Source: Brachionus koreanus
Taxonomy: Eukaryota; Rotifera; Eurotatoria; Ploima; Brachionidae
Reading direction: 5' to 3'
Assembly (NCBI GenBank): GCA_016987375.1
Contig: PJRA01000263.1
Coordinates: forward strand, 1,708,417 to 1,772,416
DNA: 64,000 nucleotides
Part shown: one piece after another, positions 48,401-59,569 of the stretch
Layout: each line of letters begins with the position of its first letter
Numbering within the stretch: position 1 is the first letter of the stretch
The notes under the pieces: generated by a model
The model's input: the letters and a program-made list of their open reading frames with translations, nothing else
Databases searched by the model: none
What the model was told of the DNA's origin: nothing
Position numbers and translations under genes: made by a program

Positions 48401-51400
48401 CATTATCTCCACTTGTTCGATTACGATAATGATCATGTAACAATTTCATGTCCTTTCAGAAATACATTTTCAAAAATTAAATTTCAAAAGTAAAATAAAA
48501 AATTACAATATTTAAAATTTCGTATTTTTTAAATTCTTGGTAAACGTTTGGATCCTTAATAGGCTCGTGTCTTGCTGATACTCGGTTACAAAATTGAATA
48601 ATGGTAAACAATACACGTTCTGCCTTTTTGATTTTTTCCTCACTTAATAAAACTGAATCTCCACTAAAATCTTCCGAATTTTTGGATATTGTTTCTAAAA
48701 TTGCCTTGGTTTTGCTAAACAATTTTGTTACTTTTTCGTAATCAGGCACTGAAACAATATCACCCCAGTCGTCACTAATAGATAAAATAATTTTAAAATA
48801 AAAAAAAATTAATTATTTCTTTAATTTACAATGTTTCCTGTTTTAGAAATTTTTTAAGATCAATCAAATCGTTTCTAGTTCTTTCCACTGAATGCTTGAG
48901 AACATGTTCTTTTTCGACAATCTCATTTTTCACCTCTTCTAAAATTGCTTTCCAATTCTCAATCATTTTTTGAATTTCAATCACATCCTTGGTGTCTTTA
49001 TCGCTTTGTAAAATTGCAAAATGTTTGGCTAATTTAAACCAGGCTTTTTCTGATATATTCATTCGTTTAGCCGTACTAAGCTTATTTTCACTAGTTACTT
49101 TGAATGCAATATTGTAAGTTGTTTTAATCCAAAGATCTCGCTCTTCGATCAAAAATTTTATGGTGCTTTCTAACCTTTTTCGTTGAAGTTCGTACAATTC
49201 ATGATATTCGTTAAGCAAAGAAGCATTTTTTTCTGCATCTTCGAGCGCTTTTTTTAACTAATTTAAATAAATAAATTTAATTGATTATCTAATTAAGATA
49301 AATAAATTAAAATTTTAGAGTATCGCTTTTCTAAATTATTTTGAATTTTTAGAATTTCAATCAGAAATACTCCACTAAAACTAAAAAAAATTATATAATA
49401 AAAATTTTTCTAACGACTTCTATGTGCTAAAATGTTTCAATTTCCTAAAAGCGAATATAGAAAAAAATCAAACTAAAAAATTAAAAACATAAATCATAAA
49501 TCCAAAAAATTTTAATTTTATATTTTATAAATCTTTATTTTCTAAATCATAGTTCGAAAATTTCTTGGTTATTTTAAAATGAGTTATTAAAATTAAGGCA
49601 ATTGATCTTAAACAAGTATTAATTTGTCCTCGCAAGCTAGCACCTATATTAACTAGCTTTTAAAACCATTTCTCTTTTCTTTTAGGACAATTGTTGTACA
49701 ATTAGATTTATTTCTAAAATTAATAATTATTCTTCTTCTCAATAAAACGTTTGATACTCAAGTCTCTCATATTAAAGTGTGTCAAGAAGAATTGTTAATT
49801 TATTCGGAAAGAAAGTGTGAATCTTTTACACATATCACTAGTTTTGCCGCCTTTATAGTTTGCTGTATCTTTATAGCTATCTTAAATAGGTACAGACATC
49901 TAAGCAGTCGATTTCAAAATAAAAATTTAAACAGATATTATTCAACAAGATAGATTTCAAACAGAAAAAAATTTTTTCAGTTTTAACTGATTTATTTTAT
50001 TTTAATTTATGAATGATTTATTAAAAAATTTTTGTCAAAATTACTATATAAATGTGAATACTTTTGAAATAATCTACAAAAATAAATAATAAAACTTAAT
50101 AAAAACTTTATATTTATATATGTTTTGAAACAGTACCAGAAATCTTAAAGTCTCTTTTATTAAAAAATAAATAAATTAATTTAGTTTATCACTAGAATTT
50201 TTATTTCACTTAAAATTTAAGTTTTTTCTTATTGAGAAATTTTAAAAACTTGTATTAAAACAAAACAGCTTTTAGAAAATTTATTGATGTTATAAAACCT
50301 TACTAAAGTGAATAATATTTTTAATAAAATATTAAATTTAGAACAAATAAAATAAATTAATTATCACTTCTTACAAATAAATTTAATAATTTACTTACAT
50401 CTTTTTGATAAATAGCAGCTTGTTCTGCCACTTCTTTGTCATGTTCTCTCACATGAGCCAATTCACTTAATAAAAAAGAATGATTTTTAATAATAGAATA
50501 AAAAAAATTAATTTAATTACTCAGTTAAATAATTAATTGTAGATTTAAACTCCATCAATTCTTCAGTTAGTCTTCGATCCAAAGCTCTCTGAGCGACCAC
50601 TTCTTCATGTAAACTTTTAATCTCTCTTGGAACTCTTGATAACAAATTGGCATATCGCTCTCTCAACTTAGAGAGAACTTCTCCTCTTTCCTTGCATTCA
50701 ATGGTAACCTTATGTTTTAGAATTAAATTTCCAAATAAATAAAAATTCTTTCAATTTTACTTGACGAATGACTTCATGAAAAACAATGTTATAGATATTT
50801 TGTTCTTGTTTTATTATCTCTAAAAGATTATGCAATTGAGTGGGACCTTTTTGATCTATGATATCAGCTCCGACTCTTTTCAAAAGAGAATCCATTGTAT
50901 GCTTTAATTGAATCACTTCATTTCGACCAGCAGGCTTTAGCGAAGGAAAGGTGGTGATATGATTCAAATGATCTTCAGTAAGCGCAGTATATTGACTTTT
51001 TAATAAATTTTCATATAAGCAACAAAATCAATTTAATTAGAATCCTTACTTTTCATCAACTTTTAGAGGCCATACACCTTGATTTTTGACTATTTTGAAT
51101 TCTTCGGGTATCAACGAATCTGGAACTTGAATTTGCTTAAAAAATATTTCTAAAATTAATTTAAAATATTTTTCTATTTATAATTCTTTACAGGTTCTGA
51201 TAGTGAATTGCTCGCTCGAACTGCGCTTATATCATATTTAGATGGAACTGGTTTTGCAACGTTTTTAGATTGAATTACTGAATCGTAAATAAAGGAAATA
51301 TCCCTTAAAAATTTTATTAAAAATAGAATCAAAATCATTGTAAAAAAAACAGAAATTTTAATATACTTTCCAGCGCCACATGAGCACACTGGTTGCTCGG

Positions 51401-51926
51401 TCAAAAATTTAAGCTTTTCTCTTTGCTTTTCAAAATTCCAAGCATTATCTGGCCGTTTTATAAGAGTCTGTTAATTTCATATAGCATTAACGATTTTTAA
51501 AAATTAAATTTTCATAAAAATTTATTTTACAGGATTAGTTGGTTTAATTCCGTTCAAAGTTCGTTTATTAGGAGGACCAATGTATTCTTTGGGCTGTTCG
51601 GCTTGCTTTATAGCAACTATTAAGTCATCAGGCACACTTTTATTGAATTTTTTGGTTACATCATTGGTTTGGGCATCAGCTAATTTGAATTAGAATTTTT
51701 AAAAATTTTCAACTATTAATATCATGCTAATATAAAGGATATATTCGTGATTGACAAACTAAGCTTATTAGCTGACAAATTTCGTGATCAATTTCTAACA
51801 TTTCAGTAAAATTAAAGTAAAATACCAACTTTTATTTTCAATATAAGGCATAATGCAATCGTTCAGTTCTTTATTGGAACCAATTTTAGGAAGTTTTTCA
51901 TATTCATTTCTGGATAAAACACTCAT
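45462..51926 (-). CDS. AXDND1: AXDND1, axonemal dynein light-chain domain protein
   Basis: Fourteen exons were assembled: 51926-51830, 51679-51531, 51467-51367, 51303-51192, 51135-51050, 50995-50761, 50708-50521, 50465-50399, 49257-48830, 48774-48507, 48452-48157, 46523-46239, 46185-45628, 45567-45462. All phases agree, giving 991 residues (human about 1012). Recognisable family blocks include PDSLIPEEFKIVKNQGV, TFPSLKPAGRNEVIQLKHTM, GPTQLHNLLEIIKQEQNIYN and LLNEYHELYELQRKRLEST. Most of the protein is predicted coiled coil, with a very acidic stretch (about 800-840). The family is tied to sperm and ciliary axonemes through an axonemal dynein light-chain-like domain. Two introns are long: 49258-50398 and 46524-48156, the latter filled with transposon remains. 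The first donor (AAAA|GTTGGT) is weak. SPEF1 is head to head, 453 bp away. Confidence 0.92.
46750..47215 (-). pseudogene. mariner transposase remnant in an AXDND1 intron
   Basis: The minus strand reads VLANHQMTLTQKHSQQTL, then YKFSLNEQIITFDEKWIFFE, FQGVIYFELLPN, and lower down NPDLSNSDYYLSLH. These correspond to the mariner blocks WVPHxLT, GDEKWI, KGVIHYELLP and HPPYSPDLAPSDYHLF. The GDEKWI Asp of the DDD triad is kept as FDEKWI, but stops and frameshifts break the rest. Orientation is the same as the host gene. Confidence 0.75.
47240..47460. repeat. dispersed A/T-rich repeat shared with 53760-53990
   Basis: Shared words in the same order include ACCAAAATTTCAAAATTTT or a close variant, AACAAAGAGTTGGACAC, and TAGGTTTTTGAAATAC followed by AAATCAAAAATATTCTAC. 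A third partial copy near 47690-47790 carries only the first part. Adjacent to the mariner remnant here, it may be part of that transposon family's non-coding or N-terminal sequence. Confidence 0.6.
47802..48004. repeat. 203-bp foldback element with 50-nt inverted arms, in an AXDND1 intron
   Basis: The left arm TGGTGTAATTAAAAATGTGA and onward through TTTGATTACGAAATTTTACG is the near-perfect reverse complement of the right arm, which ends TTATTACACCA at 48004. Only three or four mismatches are visible over 50 nt. The middle is A/T-rich and without coding potential. Confidence 0.85.
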
Positions 51927-52379
51927 TTTGCTTTCAGTATCATTATTAGCAAACAGAAGTTTTTAATTTTTTAGTTAGAAATCAACAGAACTTAGTCTTG
52001 ATTTTTGATTTTTAGGATCACCATGGTAACTGCTGATTTTTCAAAAAATATATCTGCTAATTTATTTTCTATTACTATATTTTAATTAGCTTATTTTTAA
52101 AAAATAAACTATGGTCACTTTTCCAAGTTGAAATGACACTTGGGGTCATCTTAATTTTGGAAAATAAATTTTGCTTGAACCTAAAATTATACCTGCGTAA
52201 TTTAATGCTTGATAAGTCAGTGTTTACAAATTTTTTGAAATGTATTCATATGTTGCTATGGAAACAAAAAAAATTTTCTCATTTTTTCATTAATAAAAAT
52301 TCGAACATTTTCGAAATAATATTTTTCTGATAGACAAATACTGTTCAAAATAAAATTTTATGCGTAATTTTTGCTGAAA
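51927..52379. promoter_or_regulatory. bidirectional AXDND1/SPEF1 promoter with two X-box-like (RFX) motifs
   Basis: ATCACCATGGTAAC (52017-52030) fits the RFX X-box consensus RTNRCC-N(0-3)-RGYAAC as an almost perfect inverted repeat, 91 bp from the AXDND1 start codon. GTTGCTATGGAAAC (52252-52265) is a second, slightly degenerate match, 115 bp from the SPEF1 start codon. RFX factors bind X-boxes close to ciliary gene starts in animals. Both flanking genes encode axonemal proteins, so co-regulation is a reasonable inference. No binding data can be seen from sequence. Confidence 0.7.
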
Positions 52380-53303
52380 ATGGCAGACGGAGAAAGTCAA
52401 TGGGATCTTGAACTAGATGAAACCATTTTACAAGATCTGTATGCATGGATCGATCAAATTCCACTCTCAAGACCGAAAAAACGCATCGAAAGAGACTTTT
52501 CCGATGGTGTCATGGTTGCTGAACTTGTAAAATATTATTTTCCCAATTGGGTCGAATTACATAATTACGCTCCAGCTAACAACACTCAGCAAAAGATGAT
52601 CAATTGGGGTCTTCTTAATCGCAAAGTTTTTTCAAGATTTGGCTTTAATGTACCAGAAAGCATCATGAGAGGAATTAGCTTGGGAAAAACGGGTCTTGTA
52701 GAGACATTTCTATACAATTTAAGAGTCAAAATAGACGAGTAAGATAATTAAATACTTAAATATTATTTTATGCATTTATTTTAAAGCTATTTGTATGGAA
52801 TGGAAAATAATACATCTGATCCTGAATACAGAATTTTATTTCGAGCTAATAATCAATACAAAAATACTCCTCGAGCCGATTTAGCGAGGCAAAATGATAA
52901 TACTGTTGCACCAGGACCTGGTAGATAGCTTGTATTTCTTTTTTATTATTTTTAATAAATTTTTTTAAAGCAAAAATTCCGCCATTTAATAAAACCAAGT
53001 AAATTTAATAAACAAAAGATCATTTAGTTTTTTTTAAAAGCTAAATTAAAAATCAGACCAGCTCCAATTACGGGAGATTCAGTATCAAGACTAGTATATG
53101 AAGAAAAAGAACAAGAGTGTATTGCCAAAGATGAACAAATTCAAGTAAATTTATTTTCAAGTATTGTTTTTATTTTTAAAAAAAAATTAAATTAGATTTT
53201 GAATGCAAAAATACGAAGATTAGAGCATTTATTGCATTTAAAAGATGTGAGATTACAAGATCTAACTGACAAAATTGAAAAACCATCCAAAGTTAGAAGA
53301 TAA
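52380..53303 (+). CDS. SPEF1: SPEF1 (CLAMP), calponin-homology microtubule protein of cilia
   Basis: Five exons (52380-52738, 52787-52920, 52971-52998, 53057-53144, 53196-53303) give 238 residues; human SPEF1 has 236. The N-terminal CH domain (about 10-118) contains LYAWIDQIPLSRPKKRIERD, FSDGVMVAELVKYYFPN and NWGLLNRKVFSRFGFNVP, all typical of SPEF1/CLAMP. A short coiled coil ends the protein (LNAKIRRLEHLLHLKD). SPEF1 bundles microtubules and sits on the central pair of motile cilia. The ATG at 52380 was chosen because it starts the family-like MADGESQWDLELDE. The 28-nt exon 3 (KIPPFNKT) is tiny; an alternative model uses an acceptor at 53039-53040 instead, changing about 10 residues. Confidence 0.93.
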
Positions 53304-54301
53304 TTGTTTTCTTTTTCTCCACTTTTTAATCTAAAACTTGATATTACTCGATAATTTCTATTTAATTTTAATGTTCAATTTTTATTTCTAAAATTAATAA
53401 CAAATAAAGCTGACTTAATCAGTTTAATCTCTTGAGTTAATGTATCAACAACTACAAATAATCAGTAGAAAATTTTATTCTTGATTTTAAAAGTTTTCTG
53501 TTGTCATTAGCTAATAAAGTTAAAATATTGCCTTGGGATTACAGTAATTTTTTTAAATTTTTACCTTGAAAAAAAAATTTTATTTTTTGGAACTAAAATA
53601 AAAAAATAAATTCAAATAATTTTTTTTCTGTATAATAGAATTACAAGATGCCTGACCCTTTCTCTCCCTGAAGGCTTGTATTACTAATATTAAATTTTTA
53701 AAACCAATCTTGTCCCCTTATTACTTAAAGAACATTTTCACCTTCCACTAGAATATTTGACAAGTTGAGGTCGTTCATAGACCTTTTTTCCAATAATTAC
53801 ACAAGACCAAAATTTCAAAATTTTCGTTTAGAAAAATTTTAGAACTAATTAAACAAAGACTTAGACACCTCATTTTTAGGAGCATTTTAATAGCATTTAA
53901 TTTAATACATAATATGACTCAGGTTTTTGAAATACTAAGATACTAAAATCAAAAATCCTACGTTTTAAAAAACGCAGAATTTTATGACTTAATATGATTT
54001 AATAGCAGACGGATAGTTAGAAGACAAAATATTAAAATTTTCTTAAAAATATAGTTTTCCCAAAAATTTTTTCAAAGAAAAAAAATTTAGAAATTGGAAC
54101 ATTTTTTTATGAAGACAATAATTTATTAAAAAACTTTTAAGCTTTTCTTGTGTAATTTTTGGAAAAGCTGCTGTCTCTTTATATTCTACTGCTAGCAACA
54201 GCCAATTATTCACTCTTTTTTATCTTATTAATTGTCAGAGTTGAATACTATTTAAAAATTATTCAAAATAGAGAAAGAAAAATTTAACGATTAACTTTAT
54301 T
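53304..54301. other. 1-kb spacer between convergent SPEF1 and GNL3
   Basis: Apart from the dispersed repeat at 53760-53990 it is A/T-rich sequence with no coding region. Confidence 0.6.
53760..53990. repeat. dispersed A/T-rich repeat, second copy
   Basis: It matches 47240-47460 in the same orientation over about 200 nt, including CAGGTTTTTGAAATACTAAG and ACCAAAATTTCAAAATTTTC. There is no coding capacity. Confidence 0.6.
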
Positions 54302-57300
54302 CTAAATTTTAAAATCAGTTTTAAAATCGTATGTTTTATCTTTTTTCTCATCTGGACTTATTTTTACCTGGTTTAGAACATCACCCAAGTTATTGAACAA
54401 TTTTTCTATTAAAAATAAAATTTTAATTGAAAAATATTTTAAATTATAAATAATAATAAAAATTTACCATTTTTCTTTTGTTTTTTAAGTTTTTTTTTCA
54501 TTTCTAATTTTTGCATTTTTTTAGTTCGCGGTATATCTTCAGTTTCATAAATTGCATCTTCACTATCACTCATCTCAACCGATTTTCTTTTCAATTTTTG
54601 TTTAGTGGTTTTCAACTCAGCAGATTCTTCATTGGGCAACATTTGTGCCTTGATTTTTTTATTCACTTTTGGATTCAAAATCACATCTGTCTTGAATTTG
54701 GCATTTTCCACCATTCTTTTTTGAACATCATCTTCATTTTCGTTGCCACTTTCTTCTCTTTCCAATTCTTCAGCTTCCAGTGTTTCAAAGTTAACTTTGA
54801 CCGGTTCATTAGCTTTTATTTCCATGCCTTCAACAATGATCTTAGTATCATCAATACCTTCCATCATTGATTCTTCCTCCTTTAACAATGCATCAATATC
54901 AAACGCTGGAGCCAATTCAGTAACAATTTTAGTTTCTATTGGCTTCTCAGCTACTGGCGGCTGAGTGTAATATGTCAATCGCCCACTAATCCAGTCATTT
55001 AAAATATGCTGCGCCGCTTTTCGTGTATCAGGAATTCCCGTTTTTTTAACTTTACCACATCTTTTAGCTACTTGATTCAAGAAGTCATTTACATCTGTAT
55101 AATCTGAAATTTTATAACGCATTATTAATTGATCTTTGCTGCATCTTTTCAATAACAAATCAACCGGAGCCACTGGATCCTCCATGGATTCAATCTTTAG
55201 TAATAAATATAAAAAAAATTTAGAATATTTAACTTTATTTTAGTAGTTAGAAGATTATAAATAGAGCGTCTGAAATATCTTATATATTAATTAATTTATT
55301 AACTAACAATTAAAATTTAATTCACAATACGATATTCCACACGGTAATTCAATACGATTTATGTGAAAATAAAAATAATAATAACCTTAGTTTAAATATT
55401 AAAATAGAACCAAGCAAAATACACAATTTGATATAAAATAATAATTTGATCAAATCAATGAACTAAAAAAATTTAAGGTCAAATGAAATTAACACGAATA
55501 TTTTTTTAAAATATAATTTTTTCTTGATATTCTTTTCAAAGCGGATCTTTTAATATAAAATATCAAAAATATTGAGTTTCATGCTTGAATTTTTTTTTTT
55601 CCTGAGAAAAAAAAAAGTTATACATAAAGGCTCGATGATGTCATTTTTACACCTTTTGCTATTTAAGCTTATTTTACCAAACATTTTGGTGGTGAATCTA
55701 GTGAAGATGGTAAGGCGGTATTTGACATCATAATGATGATGCGATCGACCGTGCAATCGATTCTGTAAACGAAAATTGGGATCCAAATCTGAACAAAAGC
55801 TGATATAATTATGACCAAGTTAAATGATGAAAAGGATAAAAAACTTAAAGTTTAAATATTTTTCTCTTTTTTGTACATTTTTTTTTAATTATAGAAAAAA
55901 ATTTACAGAATTTTTCTAGGAAAAAAAAATTTTTTTCAAAAAAATTACAATTTAAATAAATAAAATATCTTCAATTTGAGATTTATTTTAAAAAAAATGT
56001 GACGGTTTGAAATATTTTAAGTTTTTTTTTCAAAAGGTGTCGATTCACAACATCGGACTTTTGAGCTTAAAATATGCATTTTTTTAAAATTATTCGATTT
56101 TAAAAATAAAAAAATTCTCAAAATTAAATTGAAGACTAACTAAAAATTTGTGAAGCAACTGTAAAAAAAACATAGTAGAGAGCATTTAGATGAATTTATT
56201 TTTTTTTTTTAATTAGATAATTTTATTAAAGATTTTGAAAAGCTTTTTGATATTTTTATCATAAAGGATAATACTTCAACTATTTTTTTAACCAAAATTA
56301 GATAATTAAATATTAGAATGCTTTTTTTTTAGCCCTATTCTATCCTAGTGGATAATGGGGAAAAGCTCATCTCCTTTTCAAGTACCTTTTTGAGCAACAG
56401 CTCCGATCTGACACAGAGGCTATATGGAATTTGAACGAAAACTATGTATTACATGGGACACTAGAGAAAGACAAGTTGACGAAAGAAGACAAAGAAGAAG
56501 AGCTAGGAACAGAAAGCATTCTGAGAGGCCTCTGCTTAGAAACTTAAGAATAGATGCGTCAGCACAAGTAGCTATCAGCCCAGCCAAAACTGTTGCTATC
56601 TTTTTTTTTTCTTTTTTCTTCTAATTCATTTAATCATTTAATTCAATTAAAAAAAAAATATATATATATAAAGTAATTCACAGACATAGTACTGTAAACA
56701 GCGATGTATATCATCAATTTTGCCATTTATATTTTTTCAATAAACTAAACTAAGCTAAAAATTAATCATTAATATAATAATTTTTAATAAAATTTTAAAA
56801 TTCAAATTTTTTTTAAGACTGATAGTAGATAAAATTGAATAAAAATTCTTACGCGAATGCAATTTTTAAGAGCTAAAGAAGCACTGTCTTCATCTTTGGA
56901 CATTACTATTCCCGGCGAGTCCAACAATTTTATATGTTTATCTAATTTTATTTCTTGCATGCATCTGGTTAAACCTGGCATAGATCCGATTTGACACGCA
57001 TGTGATCGCTTTAAGCTGTTAATGACACTGCTTTTACCAACATTTGGTAAACCTATAATACCAACTGTTATCGATTGCTTTACCTCATTCACTCTCGTAT
57101 AGTTATTTAAAAGTTTGACTAGTAAGTCTGCTCCAAGACATTTGGATGATGTAAGAAGATTCGAGTTGGCTTGATCAACAGGTACATTTGATTGTGACTT
57201 ATGGAAAAAATTCAATTATTAAATAATTCAAAATAGTTGAAATTTTTTACCAATCTTTCATTTTGGTTCTGAGTGGACGCTTTGAAAGCGACTGTTGGAT

Positions 57301-57985
57301 ACTGGGAGCGTAAATATTTGAGCCATTCTTGAACATTCGATTTTGGCACAAGATCTATTTTGTTTAGGAGTAAAACTAGTTTTTTATTTTGTCCTGAATT
57401 AATGATCATTTCCTCAACTTGAGGACATCTGGACCCAAGAGGGTCCCTTGCGTCCAAAACTTGTATTATTACATCAGCAGCATCCACAACTTTTTTAAAT
57501 TCTTTGTAAAAAGTCCTAAGTGAAGTTTCTTTTTCGGCATTTTTAGCAGAACTAAATCCATCAAATGGATTTTCTTGACCTAATAGACTTAAATTTTTAT
57601 TAAATTGCTGCTGCTTTTTTTCCGCCTGCTTGAGCAAATCGTCAATGTCTTTGAACTCATTTGGTTTTGAATTTGTTATTAAATTTTTGCGTTTTTCAAG
57701 CTTTTTTTGTTTTTTTGCCTCCAATTCGGCTTGTTTTTGCTTTTCGGCGGCGATCAGGATCTCCTCCTTAAAGGGATGCTTTCCTGGAACTCGTATAGAC
57801 TTGTTCCGATTACCTTTTTTGCTTTCTTTTGCTTCTTTTTCCTTCTTAACCTTTTTGTTGTGTTGTCGGATTCGCTTTTCGATTTTATAGCGCTTTTTGC
57901 ACGGAATTCTCTTGCTTTTCTGATCTAAAATGATAAATTAGATTTTGCTTGGAAAACTCAAATCTGACTTACGAAGCTTGACCAT
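54302..57985 (-). CDS. GNL3: GNL3 (nucleostemin), circularly permuted nucleolar GTPase
   Basis: Five exons (57985-57973, 57924-57251, 57197-56853, 55194-54468, 54405-54302) with agreeing phases give 620 residues (human 549). A basic N-terminus ([20 protein letters not shown]) serves as a nucleolar signal in the family. The GTPase motifs come in permuted order: G4 NKID (192-195), then G1 GLPNVGKSS (278-286), then G3 DSPG (322-325). The C-terminal domain [19 protein letters not shown] and [19 protein letters not shown] completes the match, and the protein ends YDFKTDFKI. Family roles are ribosome biogenesis and growth control. Exon 1 codes for only four residues plus one base. The 1658-nt intron 3 (55195-56852) splits what would otherwise look like two genes, and it hosts repeat sequences. 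Confidence 0.95.
56340..56547 (+). pseudogene. GC-rich coding-like fragment inside the GNL3 intron, antisense to the gene
   Basis: After a stop at 56364, the plus strand reads [20 protein letters not shown], then [20 protein letters not shown] and [19 protein letters not shown], ending in TAA at 56547. The base composition is far less A/T-biased than its surroundings. The overlapping frame 56424-56624 is arginine-rich and probably a shadow. I recognise no family; a retroelement or host-gene fragment are both possible. A retroelement tail (56671-56742) lies just downstream but in the opposite orientation. Confidence 0.4.
56671..56742 (-). repeat. dispersed 70-bp retroelement tail, copy 3
   Basis: This is the reverse complement of the repeat at 16266-16341. 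The conserved end AAGTAATTCACAGACATAGT is preceded by (TA)n, which is the 3' tail when read on the minus strand. It sits within GNL3 intron 3. Confidence 0.75.
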
Positions 57986-58207
57986 GTCTGTTTTATTTTT
58001 TTTTTTTAATTTTCAAAATAAAATTTAAACACGTTTTTATAGAGATATAGAAAATATTTTTCTTTATAAACAAATTGATGCAAATTCTAATTCAAAAATT
58101 GCATTAGAAACCAAACTTAATGTTTGCATTATACTGCTTAATAAAGAGCATAATTTTTGTCAAAAAAAAATTAATTGAATTATTCAATTGAGTTTGAAAT
58201 TTTTAAA
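57986..58207. promoter_or_regulatory. 222-bp bidirectional promoter between GNL3 and the R3HCC1L-like gene
   Basis: Only 222 bp separate the divergent start codons, so both 5' untranslated regions and both core promoters must fit here. The sequence is A/T-rich with no clear TATA box or named factor site. Confidence 0.6.
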
Positions 58208-59083
58208 ATGAGCGAGAATGCTATTCAATCGGGTAATTCTAGCGGAGCAGTCAGTGAAAACAATGAAGAGGAATGGGAAAGATTGTATGATGATGAAGGA
58301 AAGTGTCTTTCTTCCGCACTAGAGAAAGTAAGATGAGTTAAAATTAAAAATTTTATTTAGCCTTATTTTTAAACTAGCTAAATCTGAAAAAAGACGATGA
58401 AGAGGAGGAAGTTACAGAAAAAAATAACAAAGAAAAGAAACTATCCAAATCAGATCATAAAAAAATTGATTATTTAAAGTTTGAGTCAAAATCTATAGAT
58501 GAAGAAGGTATGCTAATATTTTAAAGTTAAATTTTTTTATTTCTATTTTATTCAATTGATTGATCAGAAAATTTTGAGAAACCTGCATATGCACATATAT
58601 TAGAAATTTATGATTTTCCAGTTTCATTTAAAAATGAAAATATTGTTAGTGCATTCAAAGACGAGAAGTATTGAAAACTTGAAATTAATTTTTGCCTGTT
58701 TAAAAAAAAATTAATTTAGAGGTAATCAGAATGTAAGTTTAAAATGGGTGGATGATACACATTGCCTGGGGATATTTTCAAATGAAGTCGAAGCTCAAAA
58801 AGCTTTAAAAAACCAAAGCTTAATGCTCAAAGTTCGTCCACTAGCCGAAGCAAGTATGGAAAGCAAGCGAATGGCCAAACGAAAATTGGATTATTTAAAA
58901 CCTTACAAGCCAAGACCTCAGACAAGCAGTTTTGTAGCTAGTCGTTTAATAGGTCAATCGCTTGGAATTAGCAATATGCTCTCAAAAGACAAGCTTAAAA
59001 CTGAACGCGATAAAATTAAACAAGCAAAAGAAAAGCTCGCAAAAGAAAAAGATTTCAAGGAATCCATTTGGAATGGAAATTAA
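58208..59083 (+). CDS. R3HCC1L: R3HCC1/R3HCC1L-like protein
   Basis: Four exons (58208-58327, 58378-58507, 58568-58667, 58720-59083) give 237 residues. An acidic, low-complexity N-terminus (EEEWERLYDDEGK) is followed by an RRM-like fold with the family signature AHILEIYDFPVSFK, then LKWVDDTHCLGIFSNEVEAQ and LKVRPLAEAS. A basic helical tail ends KDFKESIWNGN. Vertebrate R3HCC1L and R3HCC1 have the same core; the function is poorly known, with RNA binding suggested by the fold. This protein is much shorter than vertebrate R3HCC1L and lacks a long N-terminus or R3H domain, so it represents the conserved core only. It shares a compact promoter with GNL3. Confidence 0.85.
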
Positions 59084-59569
59084 AAAAAAATGCATCTGTA
59101 AATGTTTATTTATTTATTTTTTTCTAAAATTTTTTTAATAAATTTAAAAAATACTACACTGTTTTAATCATCATTTAAGTAAACAAAGAATTTTGCACAA
59201 AAAACTATCTCAAAATTATTATCTTAAGTCATTCTTTTCCATTTCAAATTCATATAGACAATTGAAAAAATCAAGACTTTTTTCCAAAACTGTATGCTTT
59301 ATTTTTTCTCAAATTAAGATTTATTTTTAAAGGCGGATGCACCATAAAGTCGAATCGATGTTAAATTTGATTTTTCAGGAAAAAAAATATTTTTAGGTGT
59401 ATTTTTTTAAAAAATTATTATCTAAAAATTAAAAAAAATTATTTTTCTCGAGAAATTATTATTATATTTTATTGAAAACAAAGGAAAACGAAGGAAAACA
59501 GAAGAAGGAAACAAAGTTTTTCTTTTTAGCCTAACGATTATTAAATTTTTGATTTTATCTAATTCTTGG

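Noticed and set aside
54511..54964. Two plus-strand frames over the GNL3 C-terminus
   Set aside because: They are serine/phenylalanine-rich mirror images of the acidic, lysine-rich GNL3 tail.
57630..57928. Two plus-strand hydrophobic frames, apparently membrane proteins
   Set aside because: They are antisense to the lysine-rich GNL3 N-terminus; the hydrophobicity arises from reverse-complemented Lys and Glu codons.
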